12,228 bases of DNA from Candidatus Nitrosocosmicus sp. (GTDB taxonomy: Archaea; Thermoproteota; Nitrososphaeria; Nitrososphaerales; Nitrososphaeraceae), in the NCBI GenBank assembly GCA_030452275.1, contig JAKDMR010000032.1, forward strand, positions 1-12,228, read 5' to 3'. The stretch's first letter is position 1. The number at the start of each line of letters is the position of its first letter. The translations under genes were made by a program, and so were the position numbers. Positions 1-6,211 of this stretch are shown here, one piece after another. Under the pieces are notes generated by a model. It was not told where the DNA came from. It saw only the letters and a list, made by a program, of their open reading frames with translations, and ran no database searches.

Positions 1-16
1 AATTGAGCATTATTAA

Positions 17-166
17 ATAGACATCCCAGATCTTGTCTTAATTCTCTCAGAACCTCAGCAAACTGAAAATTTATATGAAATGGTTCCACCAATTAGAAAG
101 TTACATTCTAAATTTCTTTATAATCCCTCTTATCTGGGTTTCTTATCACCAGGTAGTCCATCATAA
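17..166 (+). pseudogene. Possible 3' remnant of an unidentified gene at the window edge
   Basis: A 49-codon open stretch follows an in-frame TAA at 14-16 and ends at TAA 164-166. Its residues look protein-like (segments such as VPPIRKLHSKF and GFLSPGSPS) rather than low-complexity, and no start codon with a promoter is visible. It could be the tail of a gene entering from the left that carries a nonsense mutation, or a chance open frame in AT-rich DNA. I do not recognise the product. Confidence 0.2.
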
Positions 167-278
167 AAAAATCGACATTATAGCAAGAAATTTATTCATA
201 CAAAAAGGTTGAACCGGCTTGCACTATCACGATTTCTTTTATTTATCCAAAAAGTTTGCCAGGCCTTTTTCTTTATGG

Positions 279-286
279 AAAAAAAA
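279..286 (-). terminator. T-tract terminator of the SIMPL gene
   Basis: On the minus strand an uninterrupted run of eight T lies about 20 bases past the TAA of the SIMPL gene. Archaeal RNA polymerase commonly stops at such U-tracts without needing a hairpin. Confidence 0.5.
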
Positions 287-303
287 TAGTGTATTTTTAT
301 TAT

Positions 304-1116
304 TTAGTTGAGCCGGTAGGTTATCTGCACGGTGACAGAAACCTCTTGTTCTCCTGGGAGTATAGGAGTTGATGAAGCTCCAGAAGCAAATGATCTTTGC
401 ATAATTTGATCGCTAGAGGGCATGGGATTGAATCCACCTGTATTAACAGATATTGATTTGATACCGACGATTGTAGACCCTATTGCAGATGAGGCTATAT
501 CTGCATTTTGTTTGGCGTTAATAATAGCTTGTTCTATTAGTGTATTTTTAACACTCTCTAACGACTTGTCAGAAACTTTAAAATCCACCCCATTAATGGT
601 ATTGGCTCCTGCATTTACCGCAGAATCAATCCATGATGAAATATTATTAAAGTTCGAACTTTGAACTGTCAGTATGTTAGATACAGTAAACCCCGTTTTT
701 ACACTATTTCCTGATTCTGTAAAATTGTAATTGGGTTGAATAGTATATTGAGAAGTACTTATCTCATTTTCTTGTACGCCATTATCTCTCAAACTAGTGA
801 TTATTTCGTTTGCTATTTTCGAGTTTGAAATTAAAGCATCAGTAGCCGATATATTTATTGATTGTACTCCAATTGAGATAGTTACCAAATCGGTATTTAC
901 TTTGTCCGTTGCAGAACCTGACACAAACAAAGTATTATTGAGAGATGCTAATTGAGTTTTATTGTCTTGGCCAGAAACAGTGGCTTGGGCAAATACGCCA
1001 ATAGGTGCCATGTTCATGACTGTAAGAGATACAAATCCCAGTCCCAGTCCCAGAAATAATAAGATGGTAAGATTACTGACATTTCGTTTCAAATTTTTTT
1101 CATAATAATTTGACAT
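304..1116 (-). CDS. Secreted or membrane-anchored SIMPL-domain (DUF541) protein
   Basis: The 270-residue protein starts with a charged segment and a hydrophobic stretch at about residues 15-44, read as a signal peptide or membrane anchor, so the rest lies outside the cell. Residues about 60-270 match the SIMPL/DUF541 pattern: an opening beta strand with VSGSATDKV, DLVTISIGVQS, a long helix with the LRDNGVQENEISTSQY turn, the WIDSAVNAGANTINGVDF segment and a closing VSVTVQITYRL strand. SIMPL proteins are widespread periplasmic or extracellular proteins of unclear biochemical role; bacterial members are linked to oxidative stress and membrane integrity. The length is normal for the family and the frame is uninterrupted. 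The ATG at 1116 is chosen because a TATA-like box sits about 26 bases upstream. The gene stands alone. Family assignment is confident; function is not known. Confidence 0.88.
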   Translation of the reverse strand: MSNYYEKNLKRNVSNLTILLFLGLGLGFVSLTVMNMAPIGVFAQATVSGQDNKTQLASLNNTLFVSGSATDKVNTDLVTISIGVQSINISATDALISNSKIANEIITSLRDNGVQENEISTSQYTIQPNYNFTESGNSVKTGFTVSNILTVQSSNFNNISSWIDSAVNAGANTINGVDFKVSDKSLESVKNTLIEQAIINAKQNADIASSAIGSTIVGIKSISVNTGGFNPMPSSDQIMQRSFASGASSTPILPGEQEVSVTVQITYRLN

Positions 1117-1137
1117 CGATTTATTAAAGACTACTTC

Positions 1138-1147
1138 AATATATAAG
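1138..1147 (-). promoter_or_regulatory. Archaeal TATA-like box for the SIMPL gene
   Basis: The minus strand reads CTTATATATT here, centred about 26 bases before the ATG at 1116. That spacing implies a leaderless or nearly leaderless transcript. Confidence 0.5.
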
Positions 1148-1609
1148 AAGATCTTTGCTTTAAGGTTAGACGAGGTTATGCTTTTTTGTCAAAGTATTTT
1201 TTGTTGGATTAGCCTGTGAGATAATTGAATATGATATTGAGTCTAATTCTTATTTTCTAATTGGAGACAGCATAAATTATAGACATATAGGGTAATAGTT
1301 ACAATTACGCTTGTAATTAGGAACAGATTCGAAGGGCTCACGATTTGGTAATATTAGTATTGTCGTATATAACTTATTATTATATTTGAATATCAAAAAC
1401 TTGGTTCGCTATTTATTAGTAAAATGAAACATTACAAAGTCGATTAATATCAATTGTACATCTTCCCAATTAATATGATATCAAATTGTTAAATATTTCT
1501 AGATAATACATGTATTGCTATGCCTCAAAAAAGTAATAATTATCAAATAAAAAACCTATTTGTATATCTGTCTTGATAGCGAGGTCTGCAATACTTATCC
1601 TTGATGTAT
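1148..1609. other. Gene-free AT-rich stretch
   Basis: About 460 bases between the SIMPL promoter and the target duplication of the first insertion element. I see no open frame of useful length, no RNA gene and no strong repeat. Confidence 0.6.
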
Positions 1610-1617
1610 GGTATAAG
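1610..1617. repeat. Target-site duplication, left copy
   Basis: GGTATAAG lies immediately outside the left inverted repeat of the first IS and recurs exactly at 2296-2303 immediately outside the right one. Eight-base target duplications are characteristic of the IS6 family. Confidence 0.85.
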
Positions 1618-1633
1618 GGCGCTGTTATCTTAA
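1618..1633 (+). repeat. Left terminal inverted repeat of IS copy 1
   Basis: GGCGCTGTTATCTTAA, the reverse complement of 2280-2295 with one mismatch. Recognisable, more degenerate versions bound IS copies 2 and 3. Confidence 0.85.
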
Positions 1634-1670
1634 CGAAAAATCTATTGCTTGAAGATGCTCTATTTCAATT

Positions 1671-2283
1671 ATGTTCAGTAAAAGAGACTGAACACCTTCA
1701 GAGTGCATTGGCTATGGTCTGTATTTGTATTTTCTTGGATTGTCAATAAGGAACGTTGTCAAGGCATTGTCATATCCGCATATAGTCGAAAGAAGTCATG
1801 TTGCAATATGGAAGTGGATTCAGAAATTTCATCCTAGAAAGATATCATCAACAAGGAGAAATAATATATCAGAATACATAGTTGATGAAACCCTAGTCAA
1901 AGTTGGTTCAGAATTAATATGGCTTTGAGTTGCAAATGAGCCTGAAAATGGTGAAATTCTCGCACAAAATATAACCCAGTAGAGAAACTTGCTTGTTGCT
2001 GAGCGCTTTCTGTCAGGTGCTGACAGAGACTACGGAAATCATCCTGTTTCCACAGACGGTGGAACATGGTACCCGATGGCTTGTCAGTTTCTCAAACTCG
2101 ATCACCATGTTCATTCCTCTATAGAGAAAAGCATGATTGAAAGGAAAATGCAGTATATCAGGGATAGAACTGAAAGTTTCGATGATTATTTCCCATGTTG
2201 GATAAAGAATTGCAATAAATCACGTGTTAAATTGGATGAATCTGTTCGTCACATATCATAACATGGAGGCGGTAAACGCTTAA
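1671..2283 (+). pseudogene. IS6-type DDE transposase, inactivated
   Basis: Read from ATG 1671 this is a transposase of about 200 codons. The start is supported because IS copy 3 has an equivalent in-frame ATG (5470) with the same beginning (MFxKK/R). The HVAIWKWIQKF helix-turn-helix-like segment is followed by the catalytic residues: Asp72 in VDET, Asp129 in STDGG, and Glu157 in MIER, followed by DRTESFDDYFPC, a tail I associate with archaeal IS6 transposases. Three in-frame stops break it: TGA 1689-1691, TGA 1926-1928 and TAG 1980-1982. An apparent two-base deletion near 2229 shifts the frame, after which NWMNLFV continues to TAA 2281-2283. It is therefore a pseudogene although all three catalytic residues remain. 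Confidence 0.85.
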
Positions 2284-2295
2284 GTTAACAGCGCC
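2280..2295 (-). repeat. Right terminal inverted repeat of IS copy 1
   Basis: TTAAGTTAACAGCGCC, pairing with 1618-1633 at 15 of 16 positions. Confidence 0.85.
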
Positions 2296-2303
2296 GGTAT
2301 AAG
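2296..2303. repeat. Target-site duplication, right copy
   Basis: GGTATAAG, identical to 1610-1617 on the other side of the element. Confidence 0.85.
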
Positions 2304-2416
2304 ATTTGATTGGCGGAAAAAGTGTTACTAAGGATAAAAAAGATAAAGCTATGATAATTGGAATAATTGTCAATAACCATATTCTTTTCTTCTTAACCGT
2401 ATACTATTATAAAATG

Positions 2417-2426
2417 TTAATATATA
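2417..2426 (+). promoter_or_regulatory. Archaeal TATA-like box for the CHRD gene
   Basis: TTAATATATA is centred about 26 bases before the ATG at 2447, fitting leaderless transcription. The box lies about 115 bases downstream of the IS target duplication, so the insertion left this promoter intact. Confidence 0.5.
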
Positions 2427-2446
2427 CGGGCGGTATTGATAACTTA

Positions 2447-3007
2447 ATGAAACTAAATACAATATTTTTGCTGATTACTACCGGCGCTTTATTTACTGCT
2501 CTCTTAATGATGTCTAACCCTACTGCAAATATACCTCAATACACTAATGCTCAATCTGATAGTAATATCCGCTTTACTGCAAATCTGACAAATTACGAGG
2601 TATTTCCTTCACGAAATCAACCAAATACAGATGGAACAGGTAATGCCACATTCACTCTTTTACCGGATGGAGATACGATGTCTTATGTAATTACTGGATC
2701 TAATATCGGTGAGGTTAATGCATCCAGTTCATCTATTATTAGGAATATAGCATTAGGATATTCCACGGACCGTGTTCCTTTTTCCCCCATGTATAATTTT
2801 CATCTAGCTACAAATGAAGGGTTAATTAAAGATGGTGTTGGGACCATACAGGGTAATTTTACGTCTGCCGATTTCTTAGAACGTTATAGAGACATACCAA
2901 TGTCTGATTTAGTCAGATCAATACTTGATGGGAATGTATTTGTCAAAATATCAACGGTGGATCACCCATTAGGCGAAATTGGAGGAATGTTGCGACCTGC
3001 ATTTTAA
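2447..3007 (+). CDS. Secreted CHRD-domain protein
   Basis: The 186-residue protein begins MKLNTIFLLITTG and has a hydrophobic signal segment to about residue 30. The remainder resembles the CHRD domain, first described in chordin: FTANLTNYEVFPS, then GTGNATFTLLPDGDTMSYVI, and near the end VFVKISTVDHPLGEIGGMLRP, equivalent to the usual YVNVHT..P.GEIRGQ. CHRD proteins are extracellular with no firmly established reaction; Nitrososphaerales often carry several. The central HIH motif usually seen between these blocks is not recognisable, so this is a divergent member. The frame stays open upstream to a TTG at 2306, but ATG 2447 is preferred because it gives a normal signal peptide and lies about 26 bases after a TATA-like box. 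The gene sits between IS copies 1 and 2, which have the same orientation. Confidence 0.8.
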   Translation: MKLNTIFLLITTGALFTALLMMSNPTANIPQYTNAQSDSNIRFTANLTNYEVFPSRNQPNTDGTGNATFTLLPDGDTMSYVITGSNIGEVNASSSSIIRNIALGYSTDRVPFSPMYNFHLATNEGLIKDGVGTIQGNFTSADFLERYRDIPMSDLVRSILDGNVFVKISTVDHPLGEIGGMLRPAF

Positions 3008-3027
3008 TAAAACAAACATCTTAACAA

Positions 3028-3033
3028 TTTTTT
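3028..3033 (+). terminator. T-tract after the CHRD gene
   Basis: A run of six T followed by AATTTTA, 20-30 bases after the stop codon at 3007; plausible archaeal transcription end. Confidence 0.35.
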
Positions 3034-3175
3034 AATTTTAGGTATCTGGATTTATCTAACCGAATTCATTCAAATATCATGAATTACAAGTAAACCAATT
3101 CGTAGTTCAAATTTCAAGCATAGTCGAGATACTCTAACCAATTCGGATATCGACTTGGATAAGGTTTTATTTATG

Positions 3176-3300
3176 ATAGCAATGGGCATATAATCGCAAA
3201 TCACCATGCACTCATTAGAGCAAATGAATTACTTGTTCCTTTTCCTGATGGACTAGTATATAAAGGGAATCAACTAATTCCAAACCATATTCTATACTAA
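3176..3300 (+). pseudogene. Possible degenerate coding remnant
   Basis: In one frame about 40 codons are open and end at TAA 3298-3300, with a protein-like composition (YDSNGHIIANHHALIRANE, then PFPDGLVYKG). A neighbouring frame is open from about 3080 to 3190, as expected for one gene split by a frameshift. No start, promoter or recognisable family. It may be chance. Confidence 0.2.
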
Positions 3301-3419
3301 TACTTGCTAATGACATGGTTGGTTTGATGAATGCTCTGAAAACGCAGCAGACCCATGTTTTTGGATATTCCCTAGTAGGTCTCATATTCGGAAGTTATTT
3401 CAAAAAGAGAATTAACTGC

Positions 3420-3509
3420 ATGTTCAAATTTACTAAATATACTCATCTTTTAATATCAATGATTTCAATAACGATTTTGACCTTGATAATGGCAACATCA
3501 GATCAATAA
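3420..3509 (+). pseudogene. Possible signal-peptide remnant of a small secreted protein
   Basis: From ATG 3420 the frame encodes a lysine-containing start and a strong hydrophobic segment (LLISMISITILTLIMA), then stops at TAA 3507-3509 and again at 3510-3512. After those stops the same frame continues with KKVKGLFKLDGWEMVDVK before the next stop. The frame is open 5' to ATG 3315 (64 codons in all), but that part has no supporting features. It could be a decayed exported protein, perhaps distantly related to the small proteins at 5622 and 10991 (both contexts contain L-x-GWE), or chance. Confidence 0.25.
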
Positions 3510-3601
3510 TAAAAAAAAGTCAAAGGACTTTTCAAACTAGATGGCTGGGAAATGGTAGATGTCAAGAATAGAAATAAGTAGATTGGAGTTAAGTGTGATA
3601 T

Positions 3602-4281
3602 TGCTTCTGAACCTTAAGGTACTATGTCCACTCAGCAAATGAAGATGCTCCATTCTTAGTATGATCGTCAAAAGAAACAGAACATCTAATCATACATTGG
3701 TTAGGTTCTTTATTTGCAGTTCCTTGGTTTATCTTTTAGGTATACATCAAAGAAACTACCATTCTTACGCACTATCAAGAGAAGCCGTATAGCTATCTAG
3801 ATGTGGATTCAGAAAAATATCGTCCCAAAAAATTCTCTTCAAAGAGAAAGCGGATTCCGGAATCATAGTTGATCAGACTTGAAGTTGGTTCACAATATGT
3901 TTGGCTAAGGGTTACAATTGAGCCAAAAAGCAAATAGATCTCACTGTATCCATACCCCATGATAGAATCATGTTTATAACAGATAGATTCATTGCAGGCT
4001 TGGTCGAGATTAATGAGAGACATGCTGTATCAACCAAAGGCGGTATCTAGTATCCCAAGTATGTAGGTTCCTAAACCTAAAACTTTATTTTCATTCCTCT
4101 TTTAAGAAAAGCATGATGAAGAGGACATTATTGTGCATCAAGAATAGGACTGAATGCATTGATGACAACCTTCCCTGTGGTAGAAAATACTGTTTCAATC
4201 TCTTCCATATCAAAAACTGGGTCAACCTGATAGTAAACATATACAATAGAATAGCTGTTATACTCTTAAGTCAACAGCGCC
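3602..4281 (+). mobile_element. IS6-like insertion sequence, copy 2, heavily decayed
   Basis: The right end TTAAGTCAACAGCGCC (4266-4281) is one base different from copy 1. The left end near 3602-3618 (TGCTTCTGAACCTTAAG) is badly degraded, so that boundary is approximate. The string GAAGATGCTC (3641-3650) matches copy 1 at 1651-1660. Transposase pieces are readable in shifting frames: VGSQYVWLRVTIEPKSK, then VSTKGG, FIKNWVNLIV. The second catalytic Asp is replaced (STKGG for STDGG) and the MIER glutamate is gone. The length of about 680 bp matches copy 1, so decay came by point changes and small indels. No 8-bp target duplication is seen. Confidence 0.8.
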
Positions 4282-4282
4282 T

Positions 4283-4600
4283 ACAAAACTAGAAAACGCG
4301 ACTTCAATTGGACAGGTTGTAAGTGATGCAAATATATCGGGAGTTTATTCAGTTAAAGGACCACAAGAATCAAACCTTGAGAATTTGCAAGTTGCAGTTA
4401 CTACTGCAAAATACGATCCGGAAGATTTAGTAACAAGAGGAGGATTATTTGTGAAGGGGAGTAATACATATGTGGCTGCAAATGCCTCAGAAGCAGTTGG
4501 TACGGGCGAATGGAAAATAACAAGGTATGCCACTCTTCCTCCAGGACCAAATTCAGTAACTGTTCAAGCTGAGGTAAGATGCTTGGATATAACCCCATAA
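4283..4600 (+). pseudogene. 3' fragment of an unidentified secreted-type protein, cut at the IS edge
   Basis: Starting directly at the right end of IS copy 2 the frame is open for about 105 codons to TAA 4598-4600 with good protein character: NATSIGQVVSDANISGVYS, then VAVTTAKYDPEDLVTRGG, ASEAVGTGEWKITRYATLPPG and VTVQAEVRCLDITP. Composition (Ser, Thr, Val, Gly, few Lys) suggests an extracellular beta-sandwich domain. No start codon or signal peptide precedes it because the element occupies that place. The missing 5' half is not recognisable left of the element, so a deletion or rearrangement probably accompanied the insertion. An internal TTG at 4385 is an unlikely start. Family unknown. Confidence 0.6.
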
Positions 4601-4668
4601 CTTTTTATGTTAAAAAATAAATCTTTCGTTTGCTAAAATTATTTTTTTCCAACACTAAATTCAAAAAG

Positions 4669-4676
4669 TATAATAA
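4669..4676 (+). promoter_or_regulatory. TATA-like box for the truncated YVTN gene
   Basis: TATAATAA is centred about 27 bases before an in-frame TTG at 4699, the archaeal spacing for a leaderless start. Confidence 0.35.
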
Positions 4677-4698
4677 ATCCATATCTGTATGTAAGGTT

Positions 4699-4962
4699 TT
4701 GAGTCAAATCATTTTGATAAAATCAGGACGTCGTTTTTTCAGCATACTATTGGTAACTTTGGTATTTTCTTATGCCTATTCAGGAGCTTCAGGATTCGAT
4801 TTGGCCTGGGCAGACTATGCTGTGACCACTGTAAATGTTGGAAATAGTCCCCGAGCTCTAGAGTTTAATCCAAGCAACAATAACATTTACGTTGCTAACC
4901 AAGGCTCAAACAGCATCTCTGTTATCCAAACTGTTGATTTAGAATCCATTGGTAATAAGTGA
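4699..4962 (+). pseudogene. Truncated YVTN beta-propeller protein, N-terminal fragment
   Basis: A signal peptide (FFSILLVTLVFSYAYSGASG) is followed by AVTTVNVGNSPRALEFNP and NNNIYVANQGSNSISVIQT, one clear YVTN-type beta-propeller repeat (P.A(L).(Y)NP..N.IYVAN..SNS.SVI). Family members carry many repeats over 300 or more residues and are exported proteins thought to bind ligands or surfaces. Here the frame stops at TGA 4960-4962 after one repeat, and IS copy 3 begins 47 bases later, so the rest of the propeller is missing. The start is uncertain: TTG 4699 fits the TATA-like box, while the frame is open back to a TTG at 4630. No matching C-terminal part is seen beyond the element. Confidence 0.7.
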
Positions 4963-5009
4963 TCAAATGAATATGTAGAGGATTATAGTCCATATTACTC
5001 TCTTCCAAA

Positions 5010-5523
5010 GGGCTTGTTCAGTTAAGCATCTTTAATTTACTGTTATGATGATCTACAAACAGATTCAACCATTTGATAATATTTCTTAATTTACAATGCG
5101 TTAGCTTACTAGGGAGCTCTTGAAATAGGATACTTTCCATGAACATCTCTGCTACAAAAATATTTCTCACTTTGAATATTGATAGTGTTAGAATTTGTCT
5201 ATTTTCTGGCTCAATTGCTACCAATAACCAGATCAGTTAGGAGCCATGCTTGACGAGTTTCATCGACAATGAATTCTGAAATCCTCTTTTTATTGATGAT
5301 TTTTCTTTTGGATTATACTTTTTAATCCTCTTCCAACTCGCAACGTGACTTCTCTTGACTTTGTTTAAGAATGACATTATTTTGGTAACGTTTCTAGTCG
5401 ACAACCACAGAAAGTACAAGAAAGACTAAATTCCATATCCAGTAGAGATGATCTGCTTTTTTACAAACATACTATGAATGGAGCATCTTCAAGCTATAGC
5501 TTAGTCGTTCAGTTAATAGAGCC
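5010..5523 (-). mobile_element. IS6-like insertion sequence, copy 3, inverted, internal deletion
   Basis: The left edge (5010-5027) reads GGGCTTGTTCAGTTAAGC and the right edge (5507-5523) GTTCAGTTAATAGAGCC; both are degraded versions of the copy 1 inverted repeats. GAGCATCTTCAAGC at 5481-5494 is the reverse complement of the matching stretch of copy 1 (1647-1660). The element is 514 bp, about 164 bp shorter than copy 1. The missing part is the transposase segment carrying the second Asp and the Glu, so it is an internally deleted relic. No convincing target duplication remains. It separates the YVTN fragment from the small secreted-protein gene. Confidence 0.8.
5018..5470 (-). pseudogene. IS6-type transposase remnant with internal deletion
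   Basis: The ATG at 5470 (MFVKKQ) corresponds to the start in copy 1. There follow an in-frame TAG, then YFLWLSTRNVTKIM, KVKRSHVASWKRIKKYNP, a frameshifted FIVDET (first catalytic Asp visible only in another frame), a TAA, and LIWLLVAIEPENRQI. The sequence then jumps from the VAEMF region straight to KLRNIIKWLNLFVDHHN, so the STDGG and MIER blocks are lost. No activity is possible. Confidence 0.8.
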
Positions 5524-5621
5524 TCTAAACACATCAAATTAGGTTAATTATTTTCAAAAACAGGACCAGGTTTAGCCTTAGCCTAGAACTTTCTAATCCG
5601 ATGCATTCTACATTCATATTA

Positions 5622-5861
5622 TCAGTAAAGAAGATCTGAAATATTGCTTGTATCCTTATTTAAATCATCATTGTCTTGAATAGTAAAGTCATTAGATCCT
5701 AAACTATTAGGAGTCAGGTTCTTAAACAAGTTGTATATCTCCTCAGAAGTTATCATATAGTATTCTTTTGAGTCGTTTATATTCACATATACAGCAGCTA
5801 CCAGATGCATTATAAACCTAGAAAAAATGGTTAATGTTTTTATCAAATTTACCGTGATCAA
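5622..5861 (-). CDS. Small secreted protein, paralogue A of a local two-member family
   Basis: 79 residues: a basic, hydrophobic N-terminal segment (about 1-26, signal peptide) and a polar, acidic mature part, SEEIYNLFKNLTPNSLG, then DFTIQDNDD and TSNISDLL. It matches the protein at 10991-11221 with the pattern S(E/D)EI..LF.NLTP..LG..DF.I.D...(x)..K..SN.S.LL. At least seven of the shared residues use different synonymous codons in the two genes, which points to selection on the protein at some time. The start is odd: the paralogue's ATG corresponds here to ATC, leaving a TTG one codon earlier (5861) as the likely start. TGA at 5622-5624 is at the same place as in the paralogue, and decayed homologous sequence continues past it. 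It may be a young pseudogene. Family unknown to me. Confidence 0.5.
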   Translation of the reverse strand: MITVNLIKTLTIFSRFIMHLVAAVYVNINDSKEYYMITSEEIYNLFKNLTPNSLGSNDFTIQDNDDLNKDTSNISDLLY

Positions 5862-5887
5862 CCGGAGTATAAACTAGGTATGTCAAA

Positions 5888-5896
5888 GGATAAAAG
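5888..5896 (-). promoter_or_regulatory. TATA-like box of paralogue A, conserved with paralogue B
   Basis: The minus strand reads AACCTTTTATCC around here; the identical 12-mer precedes paralogue B at 10951-10962. It lies about 30 bases before the TTG at 5861 (34 in B), so the transcript has a very short or no leader. Confidence 0.45.
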
Positions 5897-5975
5897 GTTA
5901 GCCTTGTGTTTTTGCACTAACATTAATACTTTTGTCTCTAGAAGCCATTATCCCTACAATAACACACTAGACTAA

Positions 5976-6169
5976 ATCCGGGAATGGGACGAACGAATTA
6001 TCAGCGAATATGAAGATCAAATTAGGAGCACTATGAAAAGTCTACCAATATTGTCGCAGACTCAAAGTATCAATATCAATTCTCTAATAGTGTAATATAC
6101 GATAACGGTGGATCCCGATTAGGATATATTTTCGAAGATGCAACCTTCAAGTACCTAGAAATAATATGA
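5976..6169 (+). pseudogene. Frameshifted remnant of an unidentified gene
   Basis: One frame reads IREWDERIISEYEDQIRS, then MKSLPILSQTQ up to about 6060. The next residues continue in a different frame as KYQYQFSNSVIYDNGGS, RLGYIFEDATFKYLEII, ending at TGA 6167-6169, consistent with one gene broken by a single indel near 6060. The ISEYEDQIRS part is also conserved, divergently, upstream of paralogue B (10826-10870 region), so this gene once neighboured the small secreted protein at both loci. No recognisable family. Confidence 0.45.
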
Positions 6170-6172
6170 AAG

Positions 6173-6180
6173 TTTTAAAA
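6173..6180 (+). promoter_or_regulatory. TATA-like box for the patatin gene
   Basis: TTTTAAAA is centred about 35 bases before the TTG start at 6212, which would leave a leader of roughly 5-10 bases. Confidence 0.35.
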
Positions 6181-6211
6181 GTAGCCATTTCCCTATTGCA
6201 ATGTTGAAAGA

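Larger units (their letters stand above)
1618..2295 (+). mobile_element. IS6-family-like insertion sequence, copy 1, complete ends, 678 bp
   Basis: The element starts GGCGCTGTTATCTTAA (1618-1633) and ends TTAAGTTAACAGCGCC (2280-2295), inverted repeats that match at 15 of 16 positions. It is flanked by an exact 8-bp duplication (GGTATAAG). The single internal gene is a DDE transposase of the archaeal IS6 type, inactivated by three stops and a frameshift. Size, repeat start (GGC), duplication length and transposase type all fit IS6. With both ends intact it could still be moved by a transposase made elsewhere in the genome. Two more decayed copies lie at 3602-4281 (same orientation) and 5010-5523 (inverted). 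Confidence 0.9.
5530..6035 (-). repeat. Duplicated small-protein module, copy A
   Basis: By eye this roughly 500-bp segment aligns with 10826-11330 on the opposite strand: a divergent remnant encoding a SEY(K/E)..IRS peptide, about 180 bases of upstream sequence including the promoter, the small secreted protein, its TGA stop, and about 90 bases of decayed downstream sequence (shared GTTTTTGAAAAT). The homology ends at IS copy 3. Confidence 0.65.

Noticed and set aside
422..664. Plus-strand open frame inside the SIMPL gene.
   Set aside because: Antisense shadow of a well-supported domain protein; no promoter or recognisable product.
1595..1607. TTATCCTTGATGT, identical to part of the promoter of paralogue B (10957-10969), suggesting a third module copy upstream of IS copy 1.
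   Set aside because: A 13-base match somewhere in 12 kb is expected about once by chance, and the flanks on either side do not align.
1689..1982. TGA and TAG in the copy 1 transposase as possible recoding (selenocysteine or pyrrolysine).
   Set aside because: The sibling copies show ordinary residues near these positions, a frameshift also breaks the gene, and no recoding element is evident. Simple decay explains it.
4345..4598. Minus-strand open frames opposite the 3' gene fragment.
   Set aside because: Shadows of the plus-strand frame, with low-complexity Leu/Pro-rich content and no start context.
5002..5531. CTTCCAAA and TCTAAACA as a decayed target duplication of IS copy 3.
   Set aside because: Alignment needs several mismatches or shifts; indistinguishable from chance.
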